Assembly: GCA_023423855.1 (NCBI GenBank)
Contig: JAFAEU010000307.1
Span: 1 to 11,698, forward strand
DNA length: 11,698 nt
Direction: 5' to 3'
DNA from: Pseudomonadota bacterium
GTDB lineage: Bacteria; Pseudomonadota; Gammaproteobacteria; Xanthomonadales; Xanthomonadaceae
The notes beneath the pieces are model-generated. The model searched no databases. It was given only the letters and a program-made list of their open reading frames with translations, and was not told where the DNA came from. Shown here in pieces: positions 1 to 6,989 of this stretch (position 1 is its first letter; each line of letters opens with the position of its first letter). The position numbers and the translations under genes are program-made.

Positions 1-1
1 G

Positions 2-1294
2 ATCCGCGGCGCGCGCGTGTTCGACAGCGAGCACGCCAGGCTCGGGCCCGCCTCGGACGTGCTGCTGCGCGACGGGCGCATCGTCTCGGTCTCGGCCGCC
101 GGCGGGGAAACCGCCGGCGCCGACCACGTCATCGACGCCGACGGCAGGGTCCTGCTGCCGGGCCTGTTCGACATGCATGCGCACATGGACCGCTGGAGCG
201 GCGGGCTCGACATCGCCACCGGCGTCACGTCGGTGCGCGACATGGGCAACGACAACGCGACCCTGCAGCAGGTGATGGCCGAGGAGCGCGCGGGCACGCT
301 GCTGATGCCGCGCATCGTGGCGACCGGGTTCCTCGAGGGCGAGAGCCAGCAGTCCGCGCGCAACGGCTTCGTTGTCGGCGACCTCGACGGCGCGAAGGAG
401 GCGATCGACTGGTACGCCGGGCACGGCTATCCCCAGATCAAGGTCTACAACTCGTTCCCGAAGGAGATCCTCGCCGAGACCGTCGCCTATGCGCACGCGC
501 AGGGCCTGCTTGTCAGCGGCCACGTGCCGGTGTTCCTGCGCGCGCAGGACGCGATCGACGCCGGCTATGACGAGATCCAGCACATCAACCAGCTGATGCT
601 GAACTTCCTGGTCAAGCCGGAGACCGACACGCGCACGCTGGAGCGCTTCTACCTGCCGGCGCGCGAGGTGGCCGGCCTCGACCTCGACTCGAAGCCGGTG
701 CAGGATTTCATCGCCACGCTGGCGCGCAAGCAGATCGTGATCGACCCGACGCTGGCGACCTTCGAGTTCCTGCACCAGCGCAACGGCGAGATGTCGCCGA
801 TCTTCGCCGGCATCGAGGCGCACGTGCCGCCCGACGTGCAGCGCGGCCGGCGTGTGGCCGAGATGGACATCCCCGACGATGCGACCGGCGATCTCTACCG
901 CAGGTCGTTCGCCAGGATGGTGGAGTTCGTCGGGCGCGCCTGGCGCGCCGGCGTGCCGCTGGTGGCCGGGACCGACGAGGTGCCGGGCTTCACCCTGCAG
1001 CACGAGCTGGCGCTGTACGTGCGCGCCGGCCTCACCCCGGCGCAGGCGCTGCAGGTGGCGACCTGGAACGGCGCGAAGTACTCGAAGGTGCTCGACCGGC
1101 TCGGCAGCATCACGCCGGGCAAGCAGGCCGACCTGCTGCTGGTCGACGGCGATCCCACGACCGACATCGGGGACATCCGCAAGGTCGCCACCGTGATCAA
1201 GGGCGACACCGTGTACTACCCGAGCGAGATCTTCACCGAACTCGGCATCAAGCCCTTCGCCGCGCCGCTGCGCGCGCGCCCGTCCGGACACTGA
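2..1294 (+). CDS. Amidohydrolase family protein, 5' end cut by the window
   Basis: Metal-dependent hydrolase of the amidohydrolase superfamily (imidazolonepropionase/Xaa-dipeptidase-like branch). The reading frame is open from base 2, and the first visible residues (IRGARVFD) look like the N-terminal beta-sandwich strand of this family, so the true start lies before the window; the GTG at 17 is probably internal. Visible metal-site residues, numbered from that GTG, are the HAH pair H54 and H56 in FDMHAHMD, K142 in QIKVYNS (the usual bridging lysine), H169 in SGHVPVF, H189 in EIQHINQ and D320 in AGTDEV. The C-terminal stretch with SITPGKQADLLLVDGDPTTD is the typical return to the beta-sandwich. 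A signal peptide, if present, would be outside the window. The stop lies 2 bases before the gpx start, so the two genes are probably cotranscribed. The substrate cannot be read from the sequence; a cyclic amide or a dipeptide are both possible. Confidence 0.9.
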   Translation: MRGARVFDSEHARLGPASDVLLRDGRIVSVSAAGGETAGADHVIDADGRVLLPGLFDMHAHMDRWSGGLDIATGVTSVRDMGNDNATLQQVMAEERAGTLLMPRIVATGFLEGESQQSARNGFVVGDLDGAKEAIDWYAGHGYPQIKVYNSFPKEILAETVAYAHAQGLLVSGHVPVFLRAQDAIDAGYDEIQHINQLMLNFLVKPETDTRTLERFYLPAREVAGLDLDSKPVQDFIATLARKQIVIDPTLATFEFLHQRNGEMSPIFAGIEAHVPPDVQRGRRVAEMDIPDDATGDLYRRSFARMVEFVGRAWRAGVPLVAGTDEVPGFTLQHELALYVRAGLTPAQALQVATWNGAKYSKVLDRLGSITPGKQADLLLVDGDPTTDIGDIRKVATVIKGDTVYYPSEIFTELGIKPFAAPLRARPSGH

Positions 1295-1296
1295 GC

Positions 1297-1779
1297 ATGA
1301 CCACCGCCTACGACTTCTCCGCCACCGGCATCGACGGCCGGCCGGCGCCGCTGTCGGACCATGCCGGCAAGGTCCTGCTGATCGTCAACGTCGCCTCGAA
1401 ATGCGGCTTCACGCCGCAGTACGCCGGGCTGCAGCAGCTGTGGCAGGACTACCGCGACCGCGGCCTGGTGGTGCTCGGTTTCCCCTGCGACCAGTTCGGC
1501 CACCAGGAGCCGGGCAACGAGGCCGAGATCCGCGACTTCTGCTCGCTGACCTACGACGTCGACTTCCCGATGTTCGCCAAGGTCGACGTCAACGGCGACG
1601 GCGCGCACCCGCTGTGGACGTGGCTGAAGGAGGAGAAGGGCGGCTTCCTCGGCATCGACGCGATCAAGTGGAACTTCAGCAAGTTCCTCGTCGGCCGCGA
1701 CGGGCGGGTGCTCAAGCGCTACGCGCCGAACGACACGCCCGAATCGCTACGCAAGGACATCGAGGCGGCGCTGGGCTGA
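1297..1779 (+). CDS. gpx: Glutathione peroxidase family protein (thiol peroxidase, BtuE-like)
   Basis: This 160-residue protein reduces hydrogen or organic peroxides using a reactive cysteine. The family signatures are intact: VNVASKCGFTPQY with peroxidatic C36, LGFPCDQFGHQEPG with Q70, and KWNFSKFLVGRDG with W125 and N126, completing the Cys-Gln-Trp-Asn tetrad. A further cysteine, C82 in RDFCSLTYDV, sits where thioredoxin-dependent members of the family carry their resolving cysteine. The enzyme is therefore more likely reduced by thioredoxin than by glutathione, as shown for many bacterial homologues; this is inference. Length is normal and there is no signal peptide, so it should be cytoplasmic. 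The ATG follows the amidohydrolase stop by 2 bases with only a weak ribosome-binding site, which suggests translational coupling. It converges on the usp gene across 46 bases with only short weak hairpins and no T-tract. Confidence 0.93.
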   Translation: MTTAYDFSATGIDGRPAPLSDHAGKVLLIVNVASKCGFTPQYAGLQQLWQDYRDRGLVVLGFPCDQFGHQEPGNEAEIRDFCSLTYDVDFPMFAKVDVNGDGAHPLWTWLKEEKGGFLGIDAIKWNFSKFLVGRDGRVLKRYAPNDTPESLRKDIEAALG

Positions 1780-1825
1780 GGGTTGCGCCGAACGGCGACT
1801 CGCGGTGGCGCCTCCCGCGCCCGGA

Positions 1826-2248
1826 TCAACGGACGATCGTGACCGGTACCTTGCTGTTGGCCAGCACCTTCAGCGACACCGAGCCGAGCAGCGCGCCCTT
1901 GATCGAACCGTTGCCGCGCGACCCCATCACGATCAGGTCGCTCTTTTCCTTGCCTGCGGTCTTGAGGATGCCGCTGGCGACGTCGTCGACGATGTCGACG
2001 AAGGCCGCTTCGGCCTTGCTGCGCTCGACCGCCTTCTTCGCCGGCGCGAACATGCGCGCGAAGTTGGCGGCGTGGTGCTCGCGCGCCGCCTTGGTGCCGA
2101 TCTTGCGCTCCACGCCCGGGAACAGCGCGTCGTCCACCGCCACGACCACGATCCGGCAGGGCTTGGCGAAGGCCTTGGACAGGGCCAGTGCATGCTTCAG
2201 GGCGCGGGTGCTGATGTCGCTGCCGTCGACCGGGACCAGGATCTTCAT
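1826..2248 (-). CDS. UspA-family universal stress protein
   Basis: Single-domain universal stress protein of 140 residues, the usual size. It starts with the family opening MKILVPVDGSD. Near the C-terminus it carries the full ATP-binding pattern G-x2-G-x9-G-S (G109, G112, G122, S123), followed by a hydrophobic last strand (VPVTIVR). It should therefore belong to the ATP-binding UspA/UspFG-like group rather than the non-binding UspA group. It is cytoplasmic and probably dimeric by family knowledge; its target is unknown. The ATG has a good ribosome-binding site: CCTTCCTC on the + strand at 2254-2261 reads GAGGAAGG upstream of the start. The gene lies 45 bases downstream of fpr on the same strand, so it may be read from the fpr promoter or from a weak promoter of its own. 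Confidence 0.9.
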   Translation of the reverse strand: MKILVPVDGSDISTRALKHALALSKAFAKPCRIVVVAVDDALFPGVERKIGTKAAREHHAANFARMFAPAKKAVERSKAEAAFVDIVDDVASGILKTAGKEKSDLIVMGSRGNGSIKGALLGSVSLKVLANSKVPVTIVR

Positions 2249-2275
2249 CGTCGCCTTCCTCGTGGGGATGCTCCG

Positions 2276-2281
2276 ATTCTA
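2276..2281 (-). promoter_or_regulatory. Possible weak -10 box for the usp gene
   Basis: On the minus strand the hexamer TAGAAT lies in the fpr-usp gap, about 30 bases upstream of the usp ATG. No good -35 hexamer is seen at 16-18 bases. It could give the stress gene a promoter independent of fpr, but chance occurrence is quite possible. Confidence 0.25.
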
Positions 2282-2293
2282 CGACGTGCGCCG

Positions 2294-3088
2294 CTACTTC
2301 TCGACGAAGGCGCGTTCAAACACATAGTCGCCCGGCGTGCCGATGCGCGGCGCGGCGGTGAAGCCGCGACCGTCGAGCAGGGCGCGGAAGTCGGCCAGCA
2401 TCTGCGGGCTGCCGCAGATCATCGCGCGGTCCTTCGCCGGGTCGAGCGGGTCGAGGCCGAGGTGCGCCATCATCCGGCCGTCGGCCATCAGCTCGGTCAG
2501 GCGGCCCTGGTGGTCGTGGCCGCGGAACACGAAGGGCTCGCGGCTCACGGTGGGGTAGTACAGCAGCCTGGCCGCGATCTGCTCGCCCAGGTATTCGTGG
2601 TTCGGCAGTTCGTTGACGAAGTAGTCGCGATAGGCGAGGTCCTGCACCTGGCGCACGCCGTGGCACAGCACCACCTTGTCGAAGCGCTCGTAGGTCTCCG
2701 GGTCCTTGACGATCGACAGCCAGGGCGCGAGCCCGGTGCCGGTGCCGAGCAGGTACAGGTTGCGGCCCGGATGCAGGTCGCTGATCAGCAGGGTGCCGGT
2801 GGGCTTGCGGCCGATCAGCACCTCGTCGCCCGGCCGGACGTGCTGCAGGCGCGAGGTCAGCGGGCCGTCGGGCACCTTGATGCTGAAGAACTCGAGCTGC
2901 TCTTCCCAGTTGGCGCTGGCGATCGAGTAGGCGCGCAGCAGCGGCTTGCCCTCGGTCTGCAGCCCGATCATCACGAACTGGCCGTTCTCGAAGCGGAAAC
3001 CGTCGTCGCGGGTGGTGGTGAAGCTGAAGTAGCTGTCCGTCCAGTGGCGGACGTCGAGCACCGTCTCGGTGCCGAAGGCGGAGGACAT
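2294..3088 (-). CDS. fpr: Ferredoxin/flavodoxin-NADP+ reductase (Pseudomonas/Azotobacter type)
   Basis: FAD enzyme of 264 residues that moves electrons between NADPH and ferredoxin or flavodoxin in the cytoplasm. In order, one sees the FAD-binding barrel with ENGQFVMIGL (35-43) and RAYS (52-55), the FFSIKVPDGPLTSRLQ segment (68-82) typical of this bacterial subclass, the NADP-domain glycine motif GTGTGLAP (115-122), CGSPQM (225-230), and the C-terminal tail ERAFVEK, which in subclass I bacterial reductases covers the flavin. All expected elements are present and the length is normal. In Pseudomonas this enzyme is part of the oxidative-stress and iron response; here its promoter carries a dyad (3134-3152) suggesting control. 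A natural partner would be the 7Fe ferredoxin at 9899-10222. The ATG at 3086-3088 gives the family-typical N-terminus but has no strong ribosome-binding site. Confidence 0.95.
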   Translation of the reverse strand: MSSAFGTETVLDVRHWTDSYFSFTTTRDDGFRFENGQFVMIGLQTEGKPLLRAYSIASANWEEQLEFFSIKVPDGPLTSRLQHVRPGDEVLIGRKPTGTLLISDLHPGRNLYLLGTGTGLAPWLSIVKDPETYERFDKVVLCHGVRQVQDLAYRDYFVNELPNHEYLGEQIAARLLYYPTVSREPFVFRGHDHQGRLTELMADGRMMAHLGLDPLDPAKDRAMICGSPQMLADFRALLDGRGFTAAPRIGTPGDYVFERAFVEK

Positions 3089-3120
3089 GCGGGGCGGGAA
3101 CCTTGGAAGCGCAGCCCGGC

Positions 3121-3126
3121 ATTATA
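3121..3126 (-). promoter_or_regulatory. Likely fpr promoter, perfect -10 box
   Basis: On the minus strand the perfect hexamer TATAAT reads from 3126 to 3121, which places the transcription start near 3114, about 26 bases before the fpr ATG. At a 17-base spacer the -35 hexamer would be GAGAAC (3144-3149), a poor match to TTGACA that lies inside the adjacent dyad. A strong -10 with a weak, dyad-covered -35 suggests regulated transcription. Confidence 0.7.
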
Positions 3127-3133
3127 GCGGACG

Positions 3134-3152
3134 GATGAGATCGGTTCTCATC
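3134..3152. promoter_or_regulatory. 19-bp dyad, candidate operator over the fpr -35 region
   Basis: Perfect inverted repeat with arms GATGAGA (3134-3140) and TCTCATC (3146-3152) around a 5-base centre. It covers the -35 position of the fpr promoter. No T-tract follows on either strand, so it does not look like a terminator. The ATGAGA-N5-TCTCAT layout has the same arms and spacing as some described Fur boxes, but the centre differs from the usual AT-rich one. A LysR-type regulator site (as FinR in Pseudomonas) is an alternative; the usual T-N11-A spacing is not obvious. Confidence 0.55.
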
Positions 3153-3233
3153 TTTGGGGTGGGGCGGAGCGGGGCATTTTGTCCGGGCCGATGGTTTGCG
3201 GGGCGCAAGGCGGCAGCGCGGACCATGGTCCGC

Positions 3234-3334
3234 CATCCCGGCGAAAGCCGGGATCCATTTTTGCCGTCGTCGATGTCGCTGGACGAAAAGGTCAAAGGCC
3301 AAAATCAACATGGATCCCGGCTTTCGCCGGGATG
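3234..3334. repeat. Short palindromic repeat element, 25-bp perfect terminal inverted repeats
   Basis: The left arm (3234-3258) and right arm (3310-3334) are perfect 25-bp reverse complements around a 51-base centre. Each arm is itself a hairpin with CCCGGC-GAAA-GCCGGG at its core. Arms of this kind (ATCCCGGCGAAAGCCGGGAT) recur as interspersed intergenic repeats in many proteobacterial genomes, from general knowledge. The element carries no gene. It lies between the ABC gene stop and the fpr promoter and could act as a transcript end or mRNA stabiliser for the ABC gene. Confidence 0.8.
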
Positions 3335-3392
3335 ACGGCGGAAAAGCAATGCGGCGCGGAACGACGGCAAGCACGACGGGCATGCGCCCCGC

Positions 3393-5276
3393 CTACCGGT
3401 ACCCGGCCGCCTGCAGCTCGAACAGTTCCGCATAGCGCCCGCCCTGCGCCATCAACTGCTCGTGCGTGCCGCTGGCCTCGACCTTGCCCTCGGCCAGCAC
3501 CAGGATGCGGTCGGCCATGCGTACGCTGGAGAATCGGTGCGAGATCAGCACCGCGGTGCGATCGTCGGACAGCTCCTTGAAGCGCTGGAACACCTCGAAC
3601 TCGCTGCGCGCGTCGAGCGCGGCGGTGGGTTCGTCGAGGATCATCACCTGCGCGTCGCGCATGTAGGCGCGCGCGATCGCGATTTTCTGCCACTGGCCGC
3701 CGGACAGATCGACGCCGGTCTTGAAGCGGCGGCCGATCAGCTGGTCGTAGCCATTGGGCAGCGTGTCGATCACCTCGTCGGCCATCGCGCGGCGCGCGGC
3801 GTCCTCGATCCGGGCGCCGTCGTCCATGCGTTCAATCTGGCCGACGCCGATGTTCTCGCCGGCGGTCAGGTGGTAGCGCACGAAGTCCTGGAAGATCACG
3901 CCGATGTTCGCGCGCAGTGCGTCGATGTCGTAGTCGCGCAGGTCGCGGCCGTCGAGCAGGATGCGGCCCTCGTCCGGGTCGTACAGCCGCGCCAGCAGCT
4001 TGACCAGGGTGGTCTTGCCGGCGCCGTTCTCGCCGACCAGCGCCAGCACCTCGCCCGCGCGCAGCTCGAAGTCCATGTGCCGCACCGCCCAGCGCTCGGC
4101 TCCCGGGTAGCGGAAGCCCACGTCCTCGAACACGAAGCCCTGCGCGATCGGCTTCGGGAACGGCACCGGGTTCTCCGGCGACTTGATCTCCGGCTCGATC
4201 TCGAAGAACGAGAACAGGTCGTCGAGGTACAGCGCCTGCCCGGCGACCTGGGAGAAACCGATCAGCAGGCTTTCGAGCAACTGCCGCAGGCGGCGGAAGC
4301 TGCCGGCGAGGAAGGTCAGGTCGCCGATGGTGAAATCGCCCTTGACCGTGCGCCAGGCGATGTAGCCGTAGGCAACGTAGTAGCCCAGCGTCCCGAGCGC
4401 GGCGAGCAGCGTGCCCCAGAACGCGCGCTTGCGCGCCAGCGCGCGGTTGGCCACGAAGAACTTCTGCGCCAGCGTGCGGTAGCGCTCGATCAGGAACCGG
4501 TGCAGGTTGAAGATCTTCACTTCCTTCGCCGTCTCGACGCTGGCGCCGGTCTGGCGCACGTATTCGAGCTGGCGGCGCTCGGGCGTCCACTGGAAGTTCA
4601 GCGAGTAGCCGAGCGCGTTGAAGTGCGATTCGCCGACGAAGGCGGGGATCAGCGCGATCGCGAGCAGCAGGATCAGCCATGGCGCGTAGACCAGCAGGCC
4701 GATCGCGAAGCTGACCACGGTGATCATGTCCTGCGCCTGCCCGAACAGCTGGCCCATCAGGTTCATGCGGCCCATCGTCTGCCTGCGCGCGCGGTCGAGC
4801 TTGTCCTGCAGGTCCGGGTCCTCGAAGTCCTCCAGGTCGAGCGTCGCCGCGTGCTCCATCAGGCGCACGCTGGTGGCGTTGGTGAACAGCTCCGACAGCA
4901 GGCCGTCGGCGTAGCTGACGATCCGCCCGAGCAGGTCCGACAGGATCGCGAGCCCGAACTCCAGCGCCAGCAGCCACAGCAGGTGGTTCAGCAGACCGCT
5001 GCGCCATGCCTCGCCCAGCGAATCGAAGTCGAGGCCGAGCCCGACCAGCCGGATCGCCTCGTCGATGATCAGCTTGCCGACGTACAGCGTCAGGATCGGC
5101 AGGAAGGCGCGCACCAGGCGCAGGCCGATGCTGGTGATCGACAGCGCCGGGCTCGTGGCCCAGATCTGCTTCAGGAACGGCGGCAGGTTGCGCATCGCGT
5201 CGAAGCGCTCGCGCAGGCTCGGCCGGGTGTCGGCGCGGCTGGGCTTGGGGGCGGCGTCGGACGGGCGTGCGTTCAT
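3393..5276 (-). CDS. ABC exporter half-transporter (membrane domain fused to ATPase)
   Basis: This 627-residue protein has an N-terminal membrane domain and a C-terminal nucleotide-binding domain, the usual layout of type IV ABC exporters that work as dimers in the inner membrane. Hydrophobic segments are visible near residues 45-75, 95-118, 185-215 and 285-312. The ATPase has every key motif: Walker A GENGAGKTT (415-423), Q-loop Q463 in FQDF, signature LSGGQ (524-528), Walker B VMILDE with E549 (544-549) and switch H580 in ISHR. It should therefore be an active ATPase. There is no N-terminal peptidase C39 domain. No substrate gene, membrane-fusion protein or partner transporter lies nearby, so the exported compound (lipid, peptide or drug) is unknown. 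The ATG at 5274-5276 has no clear ribosome-binding site. It lies downstream of phoH on the same strand, with a repeat element between them. Confidence 0.92.
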   Translation of the reverse strand: MNARPSDAAPKPSRADTRPSLRERFDAMRNLPPFLKQIWATSPALSITSIGLRLVRAFLPILTLYVGKLIIDEAIRLVGLGLDFDSLGEAWRSGLLNHLLWLLALEFGLAILSDLLGRIVSYADGLLSELFTNATSVRLMEHAATLDLEDFEDPDLQDKLDRARRQTMGRMNLMGQLFGQAQDMITVVSFAIGLLVYAPWLILLLAIALIPAFVGESHFNALGYSLNFQWTPERRQLEYVRQTGASVETAKEVKIFNLHRFLIERYRTLAQKFFVANRALARKRAFWGTLLAALGTLGYYVAYGYIAWRTVKGDFTIGDLTFLAGSFRRLRQLLESLLIGFSQVAGQALYLDDLFSFFEIEPEIKSPENPVPFPKPIAQGFVFEDVGFRYPGAERWAVRHMDFELRAGEVLALVGENGAGKTTLVKLLARLYDPDEGRILLDGRDLRDYDIDALRANIGVIFQDFVRYHLTAGENIGVGQIERMDDGARIEDAARRAMADEVIDTLPNGYDQLIGRRFKTGVDLSGGQWQKIAIARAYMRDAQVMILDEPTAALDARSEFEVFQRFKELSDDRTAVLISHRFSSVRMADRILVLAEGKVEASGTHEQLMAQGGRYAELFELQAAGYR

Positions 5277-5317
5277 GCGGGTAGCGTGCGTCCGTTCATC
5301 GGGCTGTCGCCCAATCC

Positions 5318-5447
5318 GTCATTTCGACCGGAGGGAGAAATCCTTCTGTCATTTCGACCGGAGGGAGAAATCTTGTCGCAGATCGCCTGATGGCCATGTG
5401 ACCGCCTGCGCGTCGGCGGGCAGATTTCTCCCTTCTGTCGAAATGAC
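5318..5447. repeat. Intergenic palindromic repeat with a duplicated left arm
   Basis: A 25-base arm that begins GTCATTTCGACCGGAG and ends GAGAAATC occurs twice in tandem (5318-5342 and 5348-5372, a 30-base period). A third copy in inverted orientation lies at 5423-5447 with two mismatches. The roughly 50 bases between the second and third copies have no gene. The same arm family, with three internal differences, forms the element at 7496-7596. It fills the gap between the phoH stop and the ABC start, so it is transcribed if those genes share a message and would then fold into a strong hairpin. Confidence 0.8.
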
Positions 5448-5468
5448 AGGTGATGTTGATGACGGAGC

Positions 5469-6872
5469 CTAGAGCACTTCCGACGCGTAGTCCGCCAGCC
5501 GCGAACGCTCGCCGCGGCGCAGCGTCACGTGCGCGCTGTGCGCCCAGTTCTTGAAGCGGTCGACGGCGTAGGTCAGGCCCGAGGTGGTCTCGGTGAGGTA
5601 GGGCGTGTCGATCTGCTCGACGTTGCCCAGGCACACGATCTTGGTGCCCGGGCCGGCGCGCGTGACCAGGGTCTTCATCTGCTTGGGCGTGAGGTTCTGC
5701 GCCTCGTCGAGGATCAGGTAGCGGCTCAGGAACGTGCGCCCGCGCATGAAGTTGAGCGAGCGGATCTTGATGCGCGAGGCGAGCAGGTCGTTGGTCGCGG
5801 CGCGGCCCCAGCTGCCGCCTTCCTGGTTGTGGGTGAGCACTTCGAGGTTGTCGGTCAGCGCGCCCATCCAAGGCGTCATCTTTTCCTCTTCCGTGCCGGG
5901 CAGGAAGCCGATGTCCTCGCCGACGCTGACCGTGGCGCGGGTCATGATGATCTCGCGGTAGCGCTGCTGGTCCATGGTCTGCGCCAGGCCCGCGGCCAGC
6001 GCAAGAAGCGTCTTGCCGGTGCCGGCGGTGCCGAGCAGGGTGACGAAGTCGACCTCCGGGTCCATCAGCGCGTTGAGCGCGAAGTTCTGCTCGCGGTTGC
6101 GCGCGGTGATGCCCCAGACCGCGTGCTGGCTGCCGCGGTAGTCGTCGACGATCTGCAACACCGCCTTGCCGCCCTCGACCCGGGTCACGCGGAATTCGGC
6201 TTCGTCGTCGCCGGGCAGGTAGAGGTACTGGTTGGGATACCAGTCGTTGTCGGCATCGACCGCGACTTCGTAGAACGTGCGGCCCTTGTCGGTCCAGGAC
6301 TTGAGGTCCTTGCCGTGGCGCTGCCAGAAGTCCTCCGGCAGCGCGTTGGCGCCGGTGTAGAGCAGGCTGAAGTCGTCGAGCGCGCGGTCGTTCTCGTAGT
6401 CCTCGCTGACGATGCCGGCGATCGCGGCCTTGATCCGCAGGTTGATGTCCTTGGAGACGAACACCACCGGGAAGTCGGGTTCGTCGCGGCGCAGCTGCAG
6501 GATCGCGCCGAGGATGCGGTTGTCGGGCGCGACCGCGCCGAACGAGGTCTTGTCCTCCTTGGGCACCGTGGTCTGGAAGCGCAGCTTGCCGATGCTGGCC
6601 GCGCCGCGCAGCTGCAGCGCGTTCGGGCGGTTGAGCACCAGCCCGGTGGCGATCTTGTCGGTGCCCTGCGCCTCGATCAGCTCGTTGATGAAGCGGCTGA
6701 CCTGGCGTGCGTTGCGGCTGGCTTCCGACGTGCCCTTCTTGCCGTTGTCGAGCTCCTCGATGACCTGCATCGGCAGGAACACGTCGTGTTCCTCGAACTT
6801 GAACAGCGCGGTCGGATCGTGCATCAGGACGTTGGTGTCGAGCACGTACAGGCGCTTGCCTTGGGTCATCAT
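5469..6872 (-). CDS. PhoH family ATPase with N-terminal PIN domain (PhoH2/YlaK type)
   Basis: A 467-residue fusion of a PIN ribonuclease domain and a PhoH-type P-loop ATPase, a pairing known as PhoH2 and linked in mycobacteria to RNA unwinding and cleavage. PIN residues are visible: D12 in VLDTNVLMHDP, E40 in VIEELD, and acidic candidates around D117 and D142 in VSKDINLR. After a linker with a small beta-rich region (about 195-260), the PhoH domain shows Walker A GTAGTGKT (281-288) and Walker B LILDEAQN (386-393), followed by the LGNVEQID sensor-like motif and the RGERSRLA segment near the C-terminus. All motifs look intact. No antitoxin-like small gene precedes it, unlike the mycobacterial phoAT-phoH2 arrangement. 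The start is one of two adjacent ATG codons with a weak ribosome-binding site. The biological role in this lineage is not established. Confidence 0.92.
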   Translation of the reverse strand: MMTQGKRLYVLDTNVLMHDPTALFKFEEHDVFLPMQVIEELDNGKKGTSEASRNARQVSRFINELIEAQGTDKIATGLVLNRPNALQLRGAASIGKLRFQTTVPKEDKTSFGAVAPDNRILGAILQLRRDEPDFPVVFVSKDINLRIKAAIAGIVSEDYENDRALDDFSLLYTGANALPEDFWQRHGKDLKSWTDKGRTFYEVAVDADNDWYPNQYLYLPGDDEAEFRVTRVEGGKAVLQIVDDYRGSQHAVWGITARNREQNFALNALMDPEVDFVTLLGTAGTGKTLLALAAGLAQTMDQQRYREIIMTRATVSVGEDIGFLPGTEEEKMTPWMGALTDNLEVLTHNQEGGSWGRAATNDLLASRIKIRSLNFMRGRTFLSRYLILDEAQNLTPKQMKTLVTRAGPGTKIVCLGNVEQIDTPYLTETTSGLTYAVDRFKNWAHSAHVTLRRGERSRLADYASEVL

Positions 6873-6899
6873 CGGTCGCTTGGCTTCCGTGGTTGGTGG

Positions 6900-6988
6900 G
6901 TCGGGGCTACGCCCCCGACGGCCGGGGTTCGTTTGCGTCGGGGATGGGGGCTGGTTTCATTTTGCGTCGGTGTCGGGGCTGGCCCCGA
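6900..6988. repeat. G-rich hairpins and degenerate direct repeat between bcp and phoH
   Basis: Two hairpins share the sequence GTCGGGGCT: GTCGGGG/CCCCGAC (6900-6906 with 6913-6919) and TCGGGG/CCCCGA (6973-6978 with 6983-6988). Between them a roughly 23-base motif starting TTTGCGTCGG occurs twice in direct order (6932-6954 and 6961-6982, with one gap and a few changes). The second hairpin lies just past the bcp stop and could help end its transcript, though no T-tract follows. It looks like an eroded REP-type repeat. Confidence 0.5.
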
Positions 6989-6989
6989 G

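Noticed and set aside
1780..1825. Terminator between the converging gpx and usp genes
   Set aside because: Only 4-5 bp hairpins (such as CGCC-GAAC-GGCG) without a T-tract are seen, too weak to call.
1805..3127. Long open frame on the + strand opposite usp and fpr
   Set aside because: It is a frame shadow: its protein is rich in Arg, Ala, Val, His and Gln with no motif, and both minus-strand genes beneath it have full family signatures.
3134..3152. Terminator of the ABC gene at the fpr dyad
   Set aside because: The stem is only 7 bp with mixed composition and no T-run follows on either strand; its place over the -35 fits an operator better.
3462..5390. Open frame of over 600 codons on the + strand opposite the ABC gene
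   Set aside because: Very long open antisense frames arise by codon bias in GC-rich DNA. The predicted protein has no recognisable domain and the minus-strand gene is complete.
5318..5447. Possible CRISPR array (three copies of a 25-base sequence)
   Set aside because: Two direct copies separated by only 5 bases plus one inverted copy do not form repeat-spacer units, and no cas gene is present.
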